From Fistularia commersonii (Eukaryota; Chordata; Actinopteri; Syngnathiformes; Fistulariidae): a stretch of DNA of 64,000 bases. Positions 44,319 to 58,528 of this stretch are shown here, piece by piece (the stretch's first letter is position 1; each line of letters begins with the position of its first letter). The notes beneath the pieces were generated by a model that saw only the letters and a program-made list of their open reading frames with translations, did no database searches and was not told the DNA's origin. The stretch is from assembly GCA_037954325.1 (NCBI GenBank), contig JBBMNZ010000007.1, forward strand, positions 8,347,001 to 8,411,000, read 5' to 3'. A program made the translations under genes and the position numbers.

Positions 44319-47300
44319 TGTGCGTGTGTGTGTGAGAGCCCTCAGGTCTGTACTTGTGCTGCTTGAGGTGTCGGGGGCCCGCACAGACCTGCTGCCCTCT
44401 GACTCACTACTACGACATCCTGCAAACATTCCCTCCACCTCCAGGCTCGGGTGGAGGAACCCAGGCACGTCTCAAAGGGTGTGTGAGTGTGTGTGTGTGC
44501 GTGTGTGTGTGTATGTGTGTATCTGGAAGGGTGGAGGTGTTCTTCAGGTGTGCATTCCTCAGCAGCCAATCATCTGCTCTGTGTGAAAGTGAAACCAAAC
44601 TCAGAATCTCGGTTTGGAACGCCCATGCTTCAGATTAACCTTCACTGACCTTCACGAACTAACTTTCACCAGCCCCAACTAACTCAAACTAACATTCCCG
44701 GACCTTCTTGGACACTCACTAACCTTCAGTAGATACCCTCACTGACCGTCAATTACTATCACTGTCACCAACCTTTGCGAACCTCCAATAATTCCCATTA
44801 ACTAACCTTCACTAACCTTCACCGATTTCTACTGAACCTCCACCAACCCTCTCCTTCACTAACCTTTACAAACCCTCAAACCTTCACCCACCCCCCGATT
44901 AGCAGATTAGCAAAGGTTGCCAAGACGACGACGTGAGTGTCTGTGTTTTGGACATTGCGAAGGTCTGCCCCCCTGCCTGCCTGTGGGAGATCTTCCAGAA
45001 CCCCCAGCAGTCAGCCTGCCTGGTGTCTCCAGATGCCGCGGATCCCGTGACCTTAATGGTCCTCCGACTTAAGCCCCGCCCCCATTGAGGGAAACTCCCG
45101 CGGCCGTCGGGCGCGCCTTGCACAGCCATCCCATAATAACTCCACTCATTGTTCACCTCCATCTGCCTCTAGATGCTCGTTCCTGCCCGCCATCTGATTT
45201 CCATCTGCGCGCCCTCTTTCCGGTGCCGCCGGTCGTCTGGCTCCGCCCCCCCGCCGCTAAAAATGCCCAGACTTCCCGTCCGACCCGGAGCCTCCAATGC
45301 GGGCGGCCTCGGCCCCCCCCCCCCCTCCCCCCCTCCCCCCGCCCCCCCGCGGTGGGTGGTTTCCTCAGAGATGCTGCCGTGATGTCATCGCAGTATGTCA
45401 TTATGGCGGCGGCGGGGCGTGAGCGCATTACCGAGGTCTTCTTCTGCAGGAGGAACTCCAGCTCCAGACACAACAGGGGCGCGGAGCAGACGCCACCCAG
45501 GAGCCGCCGGCCAATCACAACACCCGCCTCGCACATCCTTCCGCACCCAGCCAGACAAGAACCTCCACCCCCAGAACCTCCACCCTCCAGAACCCCCCCT
45601 CCCGCCGAAGGAGGCAGACTTCCTCTCGGCAGTTTTCTTTGGCCGAGTCCCCCTGTGTGAAGGGAGTGTGGCGTGGGAGGGGGCGGGGCCAGGACCACAG
45701 AGGAAGTGCCGAGCTGCAGGAATGCGCGCTCCGAGGCCAAGTCCGCCCCCCCCTCCTCCCTCCCCCCCCTCGAGACGCCATTCAAGCCCTGCCCTTTTCA
45801 ACCCGCCATTGTGTGCTTCTCCTTTGAGGAGCGCCGCCGAAGGAGCGTTTCAAAGCCGACCTGCAGGCTGAGCGGGCAGGAGCAGGCACGCCGAGCCCAG
45901 GCGCCACCGCCGGATCGCGGCAGGATGATGGGGGGGGGGGGGGACAACCACTAGTGGGTGCCAGCGGGGATATCGATATCTGCTCTGACAGGACGGCGTT
46001 CCAATAAGCATCTGCTGGCCAGGAACAGGAGACACTCGAGTCTGGCTTCTCTTGCTTGCTGCCTCCCCCAACACACACACACGCACACACACACCAAGCG
46101 GTGGAGGCTCCATGGGGCAGGAAGTGCAGCCGGGACGCTGCAGCAGGGAAGGAAGGGTGGGCGGAGGTGGGGGTGGGGTGCGGTTGGCAGCCGTCAGCGG
46201 GGGCGGGGGGGGTGAAGAACCATCACCGCCATCGGGGTCTCGACTGATTCACTCATTCATTATCTATAGTGCTCCTCCTGCAGCTGGGGCCAGGGGGGGG
46301 TCTGAGTCCTGCTGTGATTGGATGAGAGGCGTGTCCATCACAGGGCCACCTATGGAGACATGCAACCATCCACCCTCTCATTCACACGGCTGGACAATGG
46401 AAGGTCTCCAATGAACCTCCTGCATGTGTTTGGATGGTGGGAGGAACCCCGAGGAACCCCACGAGGAACATCAACACGCACGGCCGCCAGGAGCTCCACG
46501 TCTGCGGGGTTGCGGTTTGTTTGACGGATGAACCGTCGGAGGAGCGGCCGCGGGTCGGCTAGCAGGCTAGCAGCGCTTGAGCCGTTAGCGCAACCCCACG
46601 ACGACCGTGCTTGCTCTTAAAAAGGTAAAGATCCACCGACCGGGACCTCCATCCAGGAACGTTTACGTCTCCTGTGGAGCCCGAGCCACGTCCGGGAGTC
46701 GGCGGGAGGCCGAGCCCGGTGAGAGCCTCGTCGGGAGAGGACGGAAATAGTCCCGGCGGCTCAAAGCGGCCCGACGACACAATCGCACAGCGAGGAAAAA
46801 AGCCCACAGCAACAAGACCCGGTCTCAGATTACCCCGCCCAAAGCCCAGAATGTAATCCCCAGGGGGGCACGAGTGCTTAGCGGGTCGCTGTTCCTGCTC
46901 AAGGGCATGCGGGCCAGCTCGCCACGGCGACTGGAGGGGGGGGGGGGCAGGCGGGCGGTTTGGGTCATGTGATCCCTGGCGTCTGCGGCGGCGCTGGCAG
47001 GGATGTCTGGCCGTCACGGGGGTGGTGGGGGGAGGGTGTTATCAGCGACATCCCAAAATATCTGTGAAAGCTCCTCCTTCACGCTGGAGGTCCAGGCCTG
47101 CAGCTCCAGCAGGCCGGCATTACAGCACGGATAATTGGATTGTCCTAATTGTCTTTGGATTGAGACTCCATGAGCTCTGAGGAGCACACAGGAGGAGCAG
47201 CTCTTCCTCCAGGTGGGAAGCCTCCCGCCGGATCCTCGCGCTGAGCGAGGCGGGACCGGTCCCGTCCTCGGGGCCTCCGCTGACGTCCCTCTGAGGTTCT

Positions 47301-47938
47301 GCTGGATGTATTTGGGACCTCCAAGGAGGTCGGGAGAACCCCTGGAGGTGTTCTCCGAGCCTCCGTCTGTATCTCAGCGGTTCGGGGTGGAAACTCGAAG
47401 CTTCACGTGCATTTAGCCGTCCGTCCGCACCCCGATGCTGTCGGAGGCGCCTGGAACTCCATAGCTCGCCGCTGTTGATGTTTACACTGACTGTAGTTCC
47501 ACGGTTGCTATGGCGCCCACACAGGAAGTGTGCCTGTAGTTCAGCGGCGACCACCAGCCCGGCATGAGAACGACAGTGTTTCCGCTCCCTCCTCCGGCCC
47601 GCCGCGTACGGAGAGCGTTTACAGAAGCGCGCGCACGTGACACTGTTTGTCCGTTGAAAACCAAACGGGATGTTGCCGTGGAAACGGAGCCGCACACTCG
47701 GCGCACGTCTACTGAAGCAGGACGGTAAACCTCCGGGATCCGTCTGCTGTTAACCCGCTGGCCGAAGGCCCGCCGCGGGTCAGCTGCCGGCACGGATCAT
47801 CTGGAGGTGAAGGATCCCAGAGGTCCACAGAGGAGATCCATGGAACATGCTGGTGATCAAACATTCCTGACTCATACTCACTGTACTTATGCACGGCCAG
47901 AGACCAAAACACTGCAACCATAACAACAGGAGGACCAC

Positions 47939-47969
<31 letters not shown>

Positions 47970-48311
47970 GCACACTCACACACACACACACCCTGGCATA
48001 ACTCCCCCTTTCAGAGGATGACCTCAGATCCTGCCGTGGCCGCCCTGCACCGAAGACGTGAAATAGATATCTCTGCGGATTCTGCATTATTAGCCCGGGC
48101 CTGTGCACGTTGGCCGTCAGTCAGCGCTCTACCGGGCCAAAGAGCGTGCACGTGCTCCGTGCACCGTGCACCGTGCACGGCGACTGGGTATTTATAGAAG
48201 CACATAGTGCCACATTCAGCAGATAGCTGTCTGAGCCTGCTGGCCGAAATGTGGCAGAGGGAGAATTAAACGTTAGCCTTCAGGAGGGGACAGCCTTATT
48301 AGGACACACGT

Positions 48312-48345
<34 letters not shown>

Positions 48346-51300
48346 TGGCCCGCTTCTGAGCCTGACCTCAGCCCTCAGCCCGGGGGGGGGGGTCTGCAGG
48401 TACGAGCAAAGATGGAAGCGGAAGCAGAGCGAGCCGGAAGGAGGCGGCGCCGGCGTGCAGAAGGACCGGGAGGGTTGTCTGATACGACAAGGTGAAGGAC
48501 ACGGTTCGCTCCTCACACCCTGAGGGAAACACATCTTTCCTTCAAGCTGGGAGCAGAACCCTGGGGGCTCTGACCTTTAACCCCTGTTCAGCCCAACACC
48601 CCGAAATCCTCATCCTTGCCGAGATGAACCTAATCCTAACCTAATGTCATCCGAACCGAACCTACATGAACCCTAACCCAATGGTAACCCTAACCGTTCA
48701 GGGGAACCATGTTATCAGGCCAAAACACTGACACACACACACAAACACACACACACACAGCCTTTATGCTTCTTTTCACATCTAGTGCATATATAATGTA
48801 GGAGCAGCTGCAGTGCAGCAGGCCTGGGGGGGGGGGGGGGGTACACAGGGAAGGTGGAGGTGCAGGTGGAGGTGGAGGTCCTCATTTCAACCTCACCTCC
48901 ATCTATGTTTTCAGAAATAAGATGAAGAGCGTCCAGCAGAGAGCTGGCGTCCCAATGCATCAGTGAGCATGGAGGTTGCAGGTTTGACTCCAGCCCACGC
49001 TCAGCAACAAGAAGCCCACAGTCTGAGCGGCTGAGTTTTAATCCCACAGATTAATACTAAAGCTGCGGGGAAGACGATTAAAATGTCACTGGATAACCCC
49101 ACAGACACACACACACACACTCTGCCCACCCCAACCCTACCCCAGACACACCAAGTAGACACACCACTGGATCACCAGGTGAAGCTCACCACCTCCTCCC
49201 AGGTGAGGAGGGGGTCTGGGGGGGGCGGATGGGCAGGTTTAAGCCGGGGTCTGAGATTGACAGACCAGATGGACGGTCGGATCTCCAGCGGGGGGGGGGG
49301 GGGGGCACTCGGACCAAACCACTGGGGCGGGGGGTTGTCCATGTGGCCGAGGTTGTCAACGCTTACAGCAGATTATTCCACAGTCAGTAAACACATGTTG
49401 TGGAGCAGCGTGCATGTGTGCCGCCCGATCAGTGTCAGTTTGTACTGAACGCCATCTTTCTTCCGGGGGGGTGGGGTCTCTAAATCAGCTGAGATCCGGG
49501 GATGCGGGCGGGGGGGGGGGGGGGTCTTCTGTCACAGCAGCAAAGCAGCTCAGCTGTACCGTGTAAGCTGAGCCACATGACCGGAGGGGGGGGGGGGGGG
49601 GGGGGCAGGTGGCAGGTTTATTTGGAAAGATGGAAATGGGATGAATAGCAGAGGTTAAGAGGGGGAGGGGGGCTGGGAGGCCATAAAAGCTGTGAGAGGG
49701 CGAGGTGAAGTTAGGGTCAGCGCTCACAGGCCCAGCTGATGCCCCCCCCCTCCCTCCGCCCCGTTTGGGAGCTAATTGGCTGAACCCTAGTCATAAATCC
49801 TGATGAAGTTTATAGACGCCGTTGGGGCCGCAGCGCCGAGCGCCGCCTTCCGGGTCAGCGGGTGATGCTGCTCGACCCCCCGCCCCCCCCCCCCCGCCCC
49901 GTGGACGCTCACACAATGAGTGACGGCAGCGGAGCGGCGAGAGGAGGACTTCACTCAATGCTGCTTTGTTTAATTAGCTTTGAACTTCAGGTCCAGGTCA
50001 GGAGGAGGAGGAGGAGGAGGAAGATAAAGAGGAGGACCTCTAACTGTTTCTCCTCTTCAGGCGGTGAGGAACATCCAGCGGCACCTCGGTGTTTTCACCT
50101 CTGCACCAGGGTTCAGGGGTTGTTTCCTCCGAGGAGCGGCCGAACGGGCGTCGGTGCGTCGGCGCTGCTCCTTGACAGAGATCAAGTGGCGTTGGACTTG
50201 TTTCCACTCGTCGGAGGAATTGTCTGCAGGGGAAACGGGGGATGAAACACCCACAACATCCGTTCCTCAGATCACACATTCCGTCCTCCGGAGATGTTCC
50301 CCTCGGCAGGAGGACACGTCTGCTCCCGGGGGCGTTCGGGACGGCGGCCCCTCCCGGACCCCGCGACTCCCCCGTCTGTTTCTCGACTCAGAGAAATTCT
50401 TGGAAACGTCTTTTCCTCCATGACTTTGTTGCACAAGAGTGTTTTTCTCCATGGCAACGGAGCAACAGTCCATCCCGGCTCCTCTGACTCAACAAACAGA
50501 GCTCTGCTAAATACCCCTTCCAGTGCCAGGAGCCCCCCACCCCGGCCCCCAGTTTCAGAGCTCGGCGGCGCCCGGAGGGTCCGGGGCCCGGTGGTGCGCT
50601 GGCGGCCAGGGGGTGGAGCCGCGGCCGGACGGAGCGTCGCTTAAAGGCAGGACGGCGGCGTGACGTCGTGGCCCTGAATGCAACGCGACCCGGTCCTCCG
50701 GTTGGAATCCACCACCTGGGACGGCGGCCGACTGGAGGATGTGGAGGATGAACCCCCCCCCCCCGCCACCACCACCACCACCACCTGTCCTTGACTCATC
50801 CTAATCACAGGATTTGGCTCGCTGCACTCCCACTGGTGCGTCGTCCGCCATCTTGTCTGGACTAGTCGAGGCCATTCCTGAGGAAGCGGTTGATGTCTGT
50901 AACCCAAGCCCGGTGGCCGACGGCCCTCAGCTGCTAGCCGGCAGCTGCCCCCCCCGCCCCCCCCCCCCCCCAAACCAGGAACCCAGCACAGCTAATTAAA
51001 CCTTTTTCCCTCTTTATTTCTCACCTGTAAGGTCAGTGCAAAGGGCGGAGCCGCCCCCCCGCCCCCCCCTCTGGGAACAGGAGTGTGCCACGGGGAGGGG
51101 GGGGGGGGGGCTGCACAGGAACTCAATAATAACTTTCAGCAGTCTAGCCAGGAGGCTGGAAGCCCAGACTGTGGCTGTTCCCTCCAAGCCGCGGTCCCCC
51201 CCGCCCCCCCTCCCCGTCTGCTGCACAGGCTGATGCATTCTGCAGACGGGCCGCGCTCTTAAAGAGACACGGACCGCATACTTCTGCTCTGAATCAACCC

Positions 51301-54300
51301 GGGCTACGGCAACCGCCGCCGCCGGCCTCACAGCCGTCACTTCCATTCCCCTCGGTTCTCCTCGCCATCCGGGGGGACCTGGGGGGTCCGAGGGGAATCA
51401 ACGGGCCGAGGGGCACAGAGAGCAGATTCCCTCTCTGCAGCCTCCTTTCAAAACCCCAGAAGAAGAAGAAGAGGAAGAAGAAGCGGGGTGGTGGAACCTC
51501 TGGTCCGAGGCGGGTTTGAAATCGTCGTCATGGAGATATCTGGAGACCCTCCGACAAACCTGGGGGCGGTCCCGCCCCGGCACGCACGGCAGCCATGACA
51601 GGAAAATCACTTCCTCGTGGCTGAAACCAGCGACAAATGGGCGGAGAAACACCTGTGGCCACCTTCGGCTGGGGTTGGACTCGGGTCCCGGGTCCAGCAG
51701 GCGGCCGGAGGCCCGGGTCGGGTTACAGGAACCTGGAAGGGCGTGCCGGTCCGACACACTCTCCTTCTCCTGTCAGCACTTCCTCTCATCTTGGTACACA
51801 AACAGAGGATCTGGAAACAGAACCTCCAACTTCCAGAATTTTTCTCCTTAAATCAGTGTGTGTATGAGTGTATGAGTGTGTGCTGCACCTCAACTAGCAA
51901 AGGCGTGATCCTCACACTGCAGAGCTACGCCTTCCTGACACACAACGGACCAAGGAAGAGATGAATAAAGAGGAGTTTTTTGGAGAAGGTCTTTGTAAAC
52001 ACACACTAATGAAGTCAGGCTGGGTGTAACGATCCCTGCCAGCCTCCAGAACCGGGAGGGGGGGGGGGGGGGGTTGGTGTCATTGGACTTAGCAGAACCA
52101 ACCCCGCGCTGAGCAACCACCTTCAGGAAGCTCCACCTCCACCTGCTCCCGGACCCTTGACGGTGCTGCAGCACCGTGTAACATCTGTAATTAACCTGGG
52201 TAGTCTGCTTGCGGTTATTCTGGGCTGACCCCCCCGTCCTCCCCCTCGGACCCTGACCCAGCCCCCCCTCCCCGGCCTCGGACCCTGACCCGGCCACCCT
52301 CTCCTTCACCTCGGCAGCAGATGCAGGAAGGAAAAAAAGGCAATGAACTTCTGACCCGTCATTCAGAGTGCAGTGGAGGCTCAGCAGCTCGGGGGCAGCC
52401 TGAGTGCAACGACCCCCCCAACACACACCCCCGCTGCCCCATAAACCCCCGCTGGACCCTCCTGCCCCCCATTTATGGCTGCCAGATGGCAGCGGGGCCT
52501 CCTTGCCTCTGGACTTGCCCCTCCGGTCCAGTAAAGCCGGTTTCCTGAACAAAACGACAATCGTCCCGCTGCCGTGGAAACCGCCGACGGACAGGGACGC
52601 GGCGACGTCCAGGTGTAGGGGCTCTGCCCGACTTGCTCGCCGTGCCGAACTGCGCCACCTCCACGCCGCCCCGTGGCCTCCGACCGACCGAAGCACACCC
52701 CGCTAGGACAGGTCCACCTCCACTTCCTCCGGACAGGAAGTTTGGTCTCATCCAAAAAGTGAGTGTATCTCGGATGTTTCCATGGTAACCGTGCCCTTTC
52801 CACGGCGACGCCGGGGTTTGTGACCGCCCGGTGGCGTGGAGGCGGGGTTCGGGGGGTGAAAAGGCCACCGATCCCCGATCAATGACCTTCTTTTACGGCA
52901 AATCAATTGAAGTGATTACCTCTCGTTCTCGTCCTTTATTTGTCCGACCACTTGGAATCAAGCGTTTATGTCCTGCAATTCAACATGACCTCCGCCGACC
53001 CCCCCGCCGAGGCTGGCGGAGCCATTAGGGGGGGGAGGGGGGCCGTGACTGGGGGTTATTAGGGTGATAAACTTTTACTGCCCCCCCCCTCCAGCCGCCC
53101 GCCGCTTCACACCTCCCAGGAACTGGTCTATGGGACCTTTCACGCTGCCGCCGGCCTTGGGGGCATTTGGTCGGCACGCCAACGCACAAATACACCTTTG
53201 AGACGCCCGGAGAGGAAGCCTGAATGCAGACAGGCTCGGGGGGTGGGGGGTGGGGGGTGGGGGGCTGGAGGGGCACGCACAACAGCGGCCTCCATCCAGG
53301 GCAGGATGATGAATCAAACCACAGCCTCCCCGTGCTTTGGCTTTGTGGAAATATGTAGACGGGGGTGGGAGGTACGGGGGGGTCGTCTGTGCTATGTTTT
53401 CTCCTGTGCGGCAGAAGTTGTGGGCAGCCGAGCAGCCGAGCAACTGCAGCCTCAGCACTTCTCCGTATTCTCCAGTTTCAGGCCGAGAGAACAAAGGGGG
53501 GTTGGGGGTGGAGGGGGTGGAGGTAATGAGGACAGTGGTGTGCGGCGGCGGCGAAGGAGCGCCCGACGCAGCCAGCAACGCTACCTCCCATTGGACCGCG
53601 GCAAGACAAATCCTCACGGACGGGAGGACGGGTGGAGGCTCCGCCCTCCAGCGGGTGGAACCCGCGGCGTGGCTAGAACCCGCGGAGAACCCTGAGCTCC
53701 GTGGAAGCAGACAGAAAACATTGTCACCGGGCAAAGGGGGGCAGAGGAGGGTGGAGGGGGCAGAGAGGCGGGAAGAAGGGGCAGAGGAGGATGCAGGAGT
53801 GGCTAAAAGATGGCGGAACGGCCGTTGCTGGTTTTCCCTCTGAGCGCCGGGCGACTTTTCAGGCGAGGGGAAAGCGGCGTCCTCCTCCCATCTGGGTGGA
53901 GAACCGGGTCCTGCCCCTCCACCCCAACCCAGGCAGCTGCTGTCTGGAAGGAGTCCACGTGGCTCCGCCCCCTCATGTGGTTCCACTTTGCCGATAGGAT
54001 GGAGATGACCTCAGCTCAGTGAAGACGGGCGCTGCTGCTGCTGCTGCTCGCCAGATGTGCGGGGAGGGGGGGCTGGTTTACTCCGAGCTCCTAAGGAGGT
54101 CTGTGATTGAGGGTTCAACTTGATCTCCAGAGGTTCCTGGTCTATCTCAACAGCTCTTGGCTCGGGGTCGGACAAGGGGCGGGCCCCTGCCGGCCCCCGA
54201 TATGTGCACGTGCCCATGCACGTGCCTCCCCCCTGCACCTGCTGCCAGCACAAAGGCCACTTCCTGCCAGGGCGTCCAGCCCAGCCTCCTGATCCCGTTC

Positions 54301-54335
54301 AGAAGGTGTCCAGCTCAACAAAGGCTGGGCCGTTG

Positions 54336-54367
<32 letters not shown>

Positions 54368-55641
54368 TTGGGGGGGTGACGCCGGGGCAACTAATCTCTG
54401 TGGAGGGGCTCATTCTGCAAGACGTCAATGGGCTGGACCTCATGGAGCAGCAGCCACGGGAGGCTCCTCAGATACATTGACAGGCAACAATGGCCTCCAG
54501 AGCAACCCTCCCAGGAGCCCCCCCTCCCAGGAGCCCCACTGAATCTGCCTCAACGGCAGAGAATCCATCATCTCCAGACGATGGGAAGCTGGCTCAGGAG
54601 CCCGGAGAGGGTCCTGGACCCGTGGCCTCCCTCGTTCATCTGCAGATTACGACCAGCGGCGCCAAAAGTGGAGGCGCTTACGTCGGTTATGATGATAATC
54701 TGAAAAGCAGCTTTCTGCCGCCGAGGTAAGGCGTCTGCTCGCCGAGGTCTTCTCCTGTCGTCGGCCACGCGCCACTTAAGACCCCTGGCTTTTAATAGTC
54801 TCCTGGTCATGGGATGGAGGGGATGGAAATGAAGCCAGATGTTTGTCAACAGCGAGATTTGGGGGGTGGGGGGGAGAATACAATTGGGGGCAGGTGGTCC
54901 TCAGGCTGCCAGGGTCAAAGGGAGGAGGTCCACCTGGCCAGCTGAGCCTGTGACAAAGAGCCGGTCTGACAGATCCTGGAGATACAAGGACCCCCCTCCC
55001 GCCCCCCACAGAGCCCGCTGGGACAGCTGTGCTGAATCCATTGGACACGGGTGGCTGCCCGAGGAGCTGCACCGCTCCATCTTTGTGAGGGAGCTGCTCA
55101 GACCAGGAGCGCCAGAGAGCAGGAAGCAGAGCAGGCAGCTCTCCGGGACCAGTTAGAGATGCTATCTGCCCCCCCCCATCCCTCCATCCTGGAGCGGAGG
55201 AGTGAATGTAGGCCACTGCGAATCCAGCCTGATGCAGCTCCTGCTCACCAGAGTGGAGGCTGAGATCTAAGTATAATGCAGCGTGGGGGGGAAGGGGGGG
55301 GGTAGATCTCAGCGGCGGAGAGCTGCACGTCCTGGGGGTCAAGATGGTGTCAAACGGGGGGAGGTGGTGGACAATGATAGCTCGGTGGAGGAGGTGTCAG
55401 ACCAGGAGGTCTCCGTGATGGAGGGGGAGATTAATACGGCATCGGCCAGTGGGTGGGGAGAGCGTGATGCAGGCTGAGTGGAGGAGGAGGAGGAGGAGGA
55501 GGAAGAAGATGAGGACGACAACGACAAGGAGGAGGAAAAGGAAGAGGAGGAGGATGAATAGAAAGAGGAGGCGGAAGAGGAGGAGGAGGTCTCTGTACTT
55601 GTACTATAAGAGGTCCATGCCCTGTGAGGTCTGAGTGTACA

Positions 55642-55679
<38 letters not shown>

Positions 55680-56038
55680 TGTGTGTGTGTGTTTGTGTGT
55701 GTTTCTCTGAGCCCACCAGCCGGAGAGCACAAAGTTCTTATTTAGCACAGGAAGCGCAGCTCTGCTTAGCAACCAGCGCTGCCCTCCAATCACAGGCACC
55801 GCCGGCAGACCAGACTCGGCTGAGAACGAGTCCTCCCTCCGAGTGCCTGGCGTCTGACGGGGACTCACCTGCCCACACACACACACACACACACACACAC
55901 CGACCTGCCAGAGTGCCCCCCCCCCAACTCCCTGTAAACTCAACAGAGACTCCTCTGGTGATGTAAACCACCCTAATCCCAAATAAATTATGCATATCCT
56001 AAGGAGCTGGGGAGCGCTCTAAATCCTTCAAACACACA

Positions 56039-56081
<43 letters not shown>

Positions 56082-56790
56082 GCACACACACTTGGCCAAG
56101 CAGAATCTGGCGGCGCACCAGTTGCAGCCGGGCTGACAGCGGCCCCGATTGTGATCTGCAAGGCACAAACAAGATTTGGAGCGGCTGCTGTCTGAACACT
56201 GAGCAGCCTGTTAGCGTCTAAGCTAACCCTCCTGGGGGGGGGGGGGGTCGTTGGCCTCCAGCTCCATTAGCACGTCTCCACACTCCGCAGCAGAGGCGGC
56301 GTACGATAGTGGCCGGTTACAAGGAGACAGAGGGTGCATTGAGGAGGTCGGGGTGTGCGGCTCTGGAGCGGGACCTGCCTGGAGGTAGACCTTCACACGC
56401 AAACACCACCCGCCCAACATCCTGCGCTCCTAATTGCTAAATTCCAGAGGGGCTGCTGGGACGTCGACGGCGGCGCTGCACACTTGGCCCGTCTGCCGGA
56501 GAAGACGCCGTCAAGAGATGCTGGTGGTGACGTGCACCGCGGCCCCTGCATTCCAGGAGTTCTGCGGGATTATGGGAGTCTAACCCCACCCCCACCCCCG
56601 ACTGCAGCAGCTTAGCATCTCAGCCGGCAGCAGATGCAGACTCCGGGATTTCCTGTCTCTGCGCCAGATGGACCCGGCTCCTAATCACAGGCCTGGACAT
56701 CAGGAGGAGATGGAGGAGAGGCTGATGATGACTGTGGACGGGCGCTAACCCAATCCAGGCGTCTGCTGTGCTGCCGGAGGCACCCCTGCC

Positions 56791-56837
<47 letters not shown>

Positions 56838-58021
56838 CCCCCTCGAGTCTTGACCGAGTCACGTGACCGAGCACCTTCCGTCTCCATGAGGAAGAAGAAT
56901 CGGAGGTTTGATATAGAAACAAAAACTGCTGCAGGATTGAGGAACTCCAGTTTTTAGGGGGTCCGGGACCTCACATCCTGGTCCGGGACGGGTCACTGTC
57001 AGGCCCGCCGCCTGGAAGCCCCAGCGGGCGCCCCGCCCCGAGAGAGCCCCCCCGCCCCGAGAAACAAGGCCGGGACAAAGAGCGGCGACTGCACTTCACG
57101 CCCTCTGAAAGGCCGGCTGGCCAACAAAGGAGGCGGCGGCTCTTTAGCACACATCAGCCCCGACACACCAGCTGACACTCCTCTGACACGGGGTCACCCT
57201 CCGCCCCCACGCACCCCCCAGGTCCGCCTGAGTGACGGGTGACGAGGAGCTGAAAGGATCCACCGGAAGGCCTCGGGAATCCAGCGGAGGAGGCAGGTAC
57301 CAGAAGCTCCGGCCAGAAAACCCCCACCATCTCTTTGGATCGTGAAGGTTTTAATTCCACGAGTACGTGAAGTAAAGTAACGCCCCCGGGACCAACGCCT
57401 GACTGGTTCGCCCCACCTTGCAAGCTAATTCTCCAAGTGAGGAGAACGACAGGATGAAAAATGGCGTAAATTGGCTTCAGCTGAGCGCCTTTCATATCCA
57501 TCCCATTAAAGATGGGGTTGTCGCCGCCGCTTGACCCCCCCCCCCCGCGGTTACATCTTAAGGATGTATTTCTACGCTTTGCTCTTGGCTGTACTTCAGC
57601 ATGGATGCCAATTGGCAGAGATAGTTTGAATAATTACCGGTTAGGTGACCAGAATCAGCGCTACTGAAAATTCCAGAATGGCGACAAGACGCCGACTCAT
57701 CTCAGAATAATCAGGAAAAGGCGTCAGAGTGCCGACCGTAGCGCCGCTGACGGCCGGCGCCCGGACCCCCCCCCCCCTTTATCAGACGGCCATCTGGTCG
57801 GCGGACTGTGCACGAGGGCGTGCGATTGGACGCCGCGAAGAGAGCGGGGGGGGGAGGGCCGGGTTAGTGTCTTTGGGGGGGTCAGGGGTCGCGGCCTCTT
57901 GACAACACGTCAAGGCCCTGCTCACAACACCCACACCTCCTCGGCCCGGAGCTCCGCCCCCTGCACGCCGTCTCCAGCCTGAATGACCAAATGCTGCATT
58001 TGATGCAAAACAGACCCAGTG

Positions 58022-58106
<85 letters not shown>

Positions 58107-58487
58107 CACACCCTAGGGATCTGGTGGCTGCCTCTGCGAGCAGCAGAAGTGACTGGAAGCGTTTCAGAGTCTATATTTACAAGCTGCCGATCAGGAAATA
58201 CAGGAATGTTTCCGAATCAAACGCGCCTCCACGGATCGGGGAGGAGAGCGGAGGGGTGAGGGGGGGGGGAAGGACTCAGCGTCTGAGCAGGCTGAGGGGG
58301 GAGTCTAGACAGAGGAGTTTACCTTTGAGACTCTTATTAATGGACGGTATCAGCCAGGGTTGGCTCTCTGGTGGAGCTGAGCCTGCCGGCCCCCATCTGC
58401 TTCCTAGTAGCCAGCTTGTCAGGCTGATGTACGAGCAGCGCCGGTGAGCCGTCCCCACCGAGGAGCGGGCCTAACTAGGACACCGCT

Positions 58488-58528
<41 letters not shown>

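Noticed and set aside
48640..48700. Telomere-like AACCCTAACC fragments
   Set aside because: Only two or three imperfect units in otherwise degenerate sequence; too weak to call an interstitial telomere.
53075..53986. 303-codon minus-strand frame in ski intron 1
   Set aside because: Proline-rich, low-complexity translation of C-run sequence without recognisable domains or splice context.
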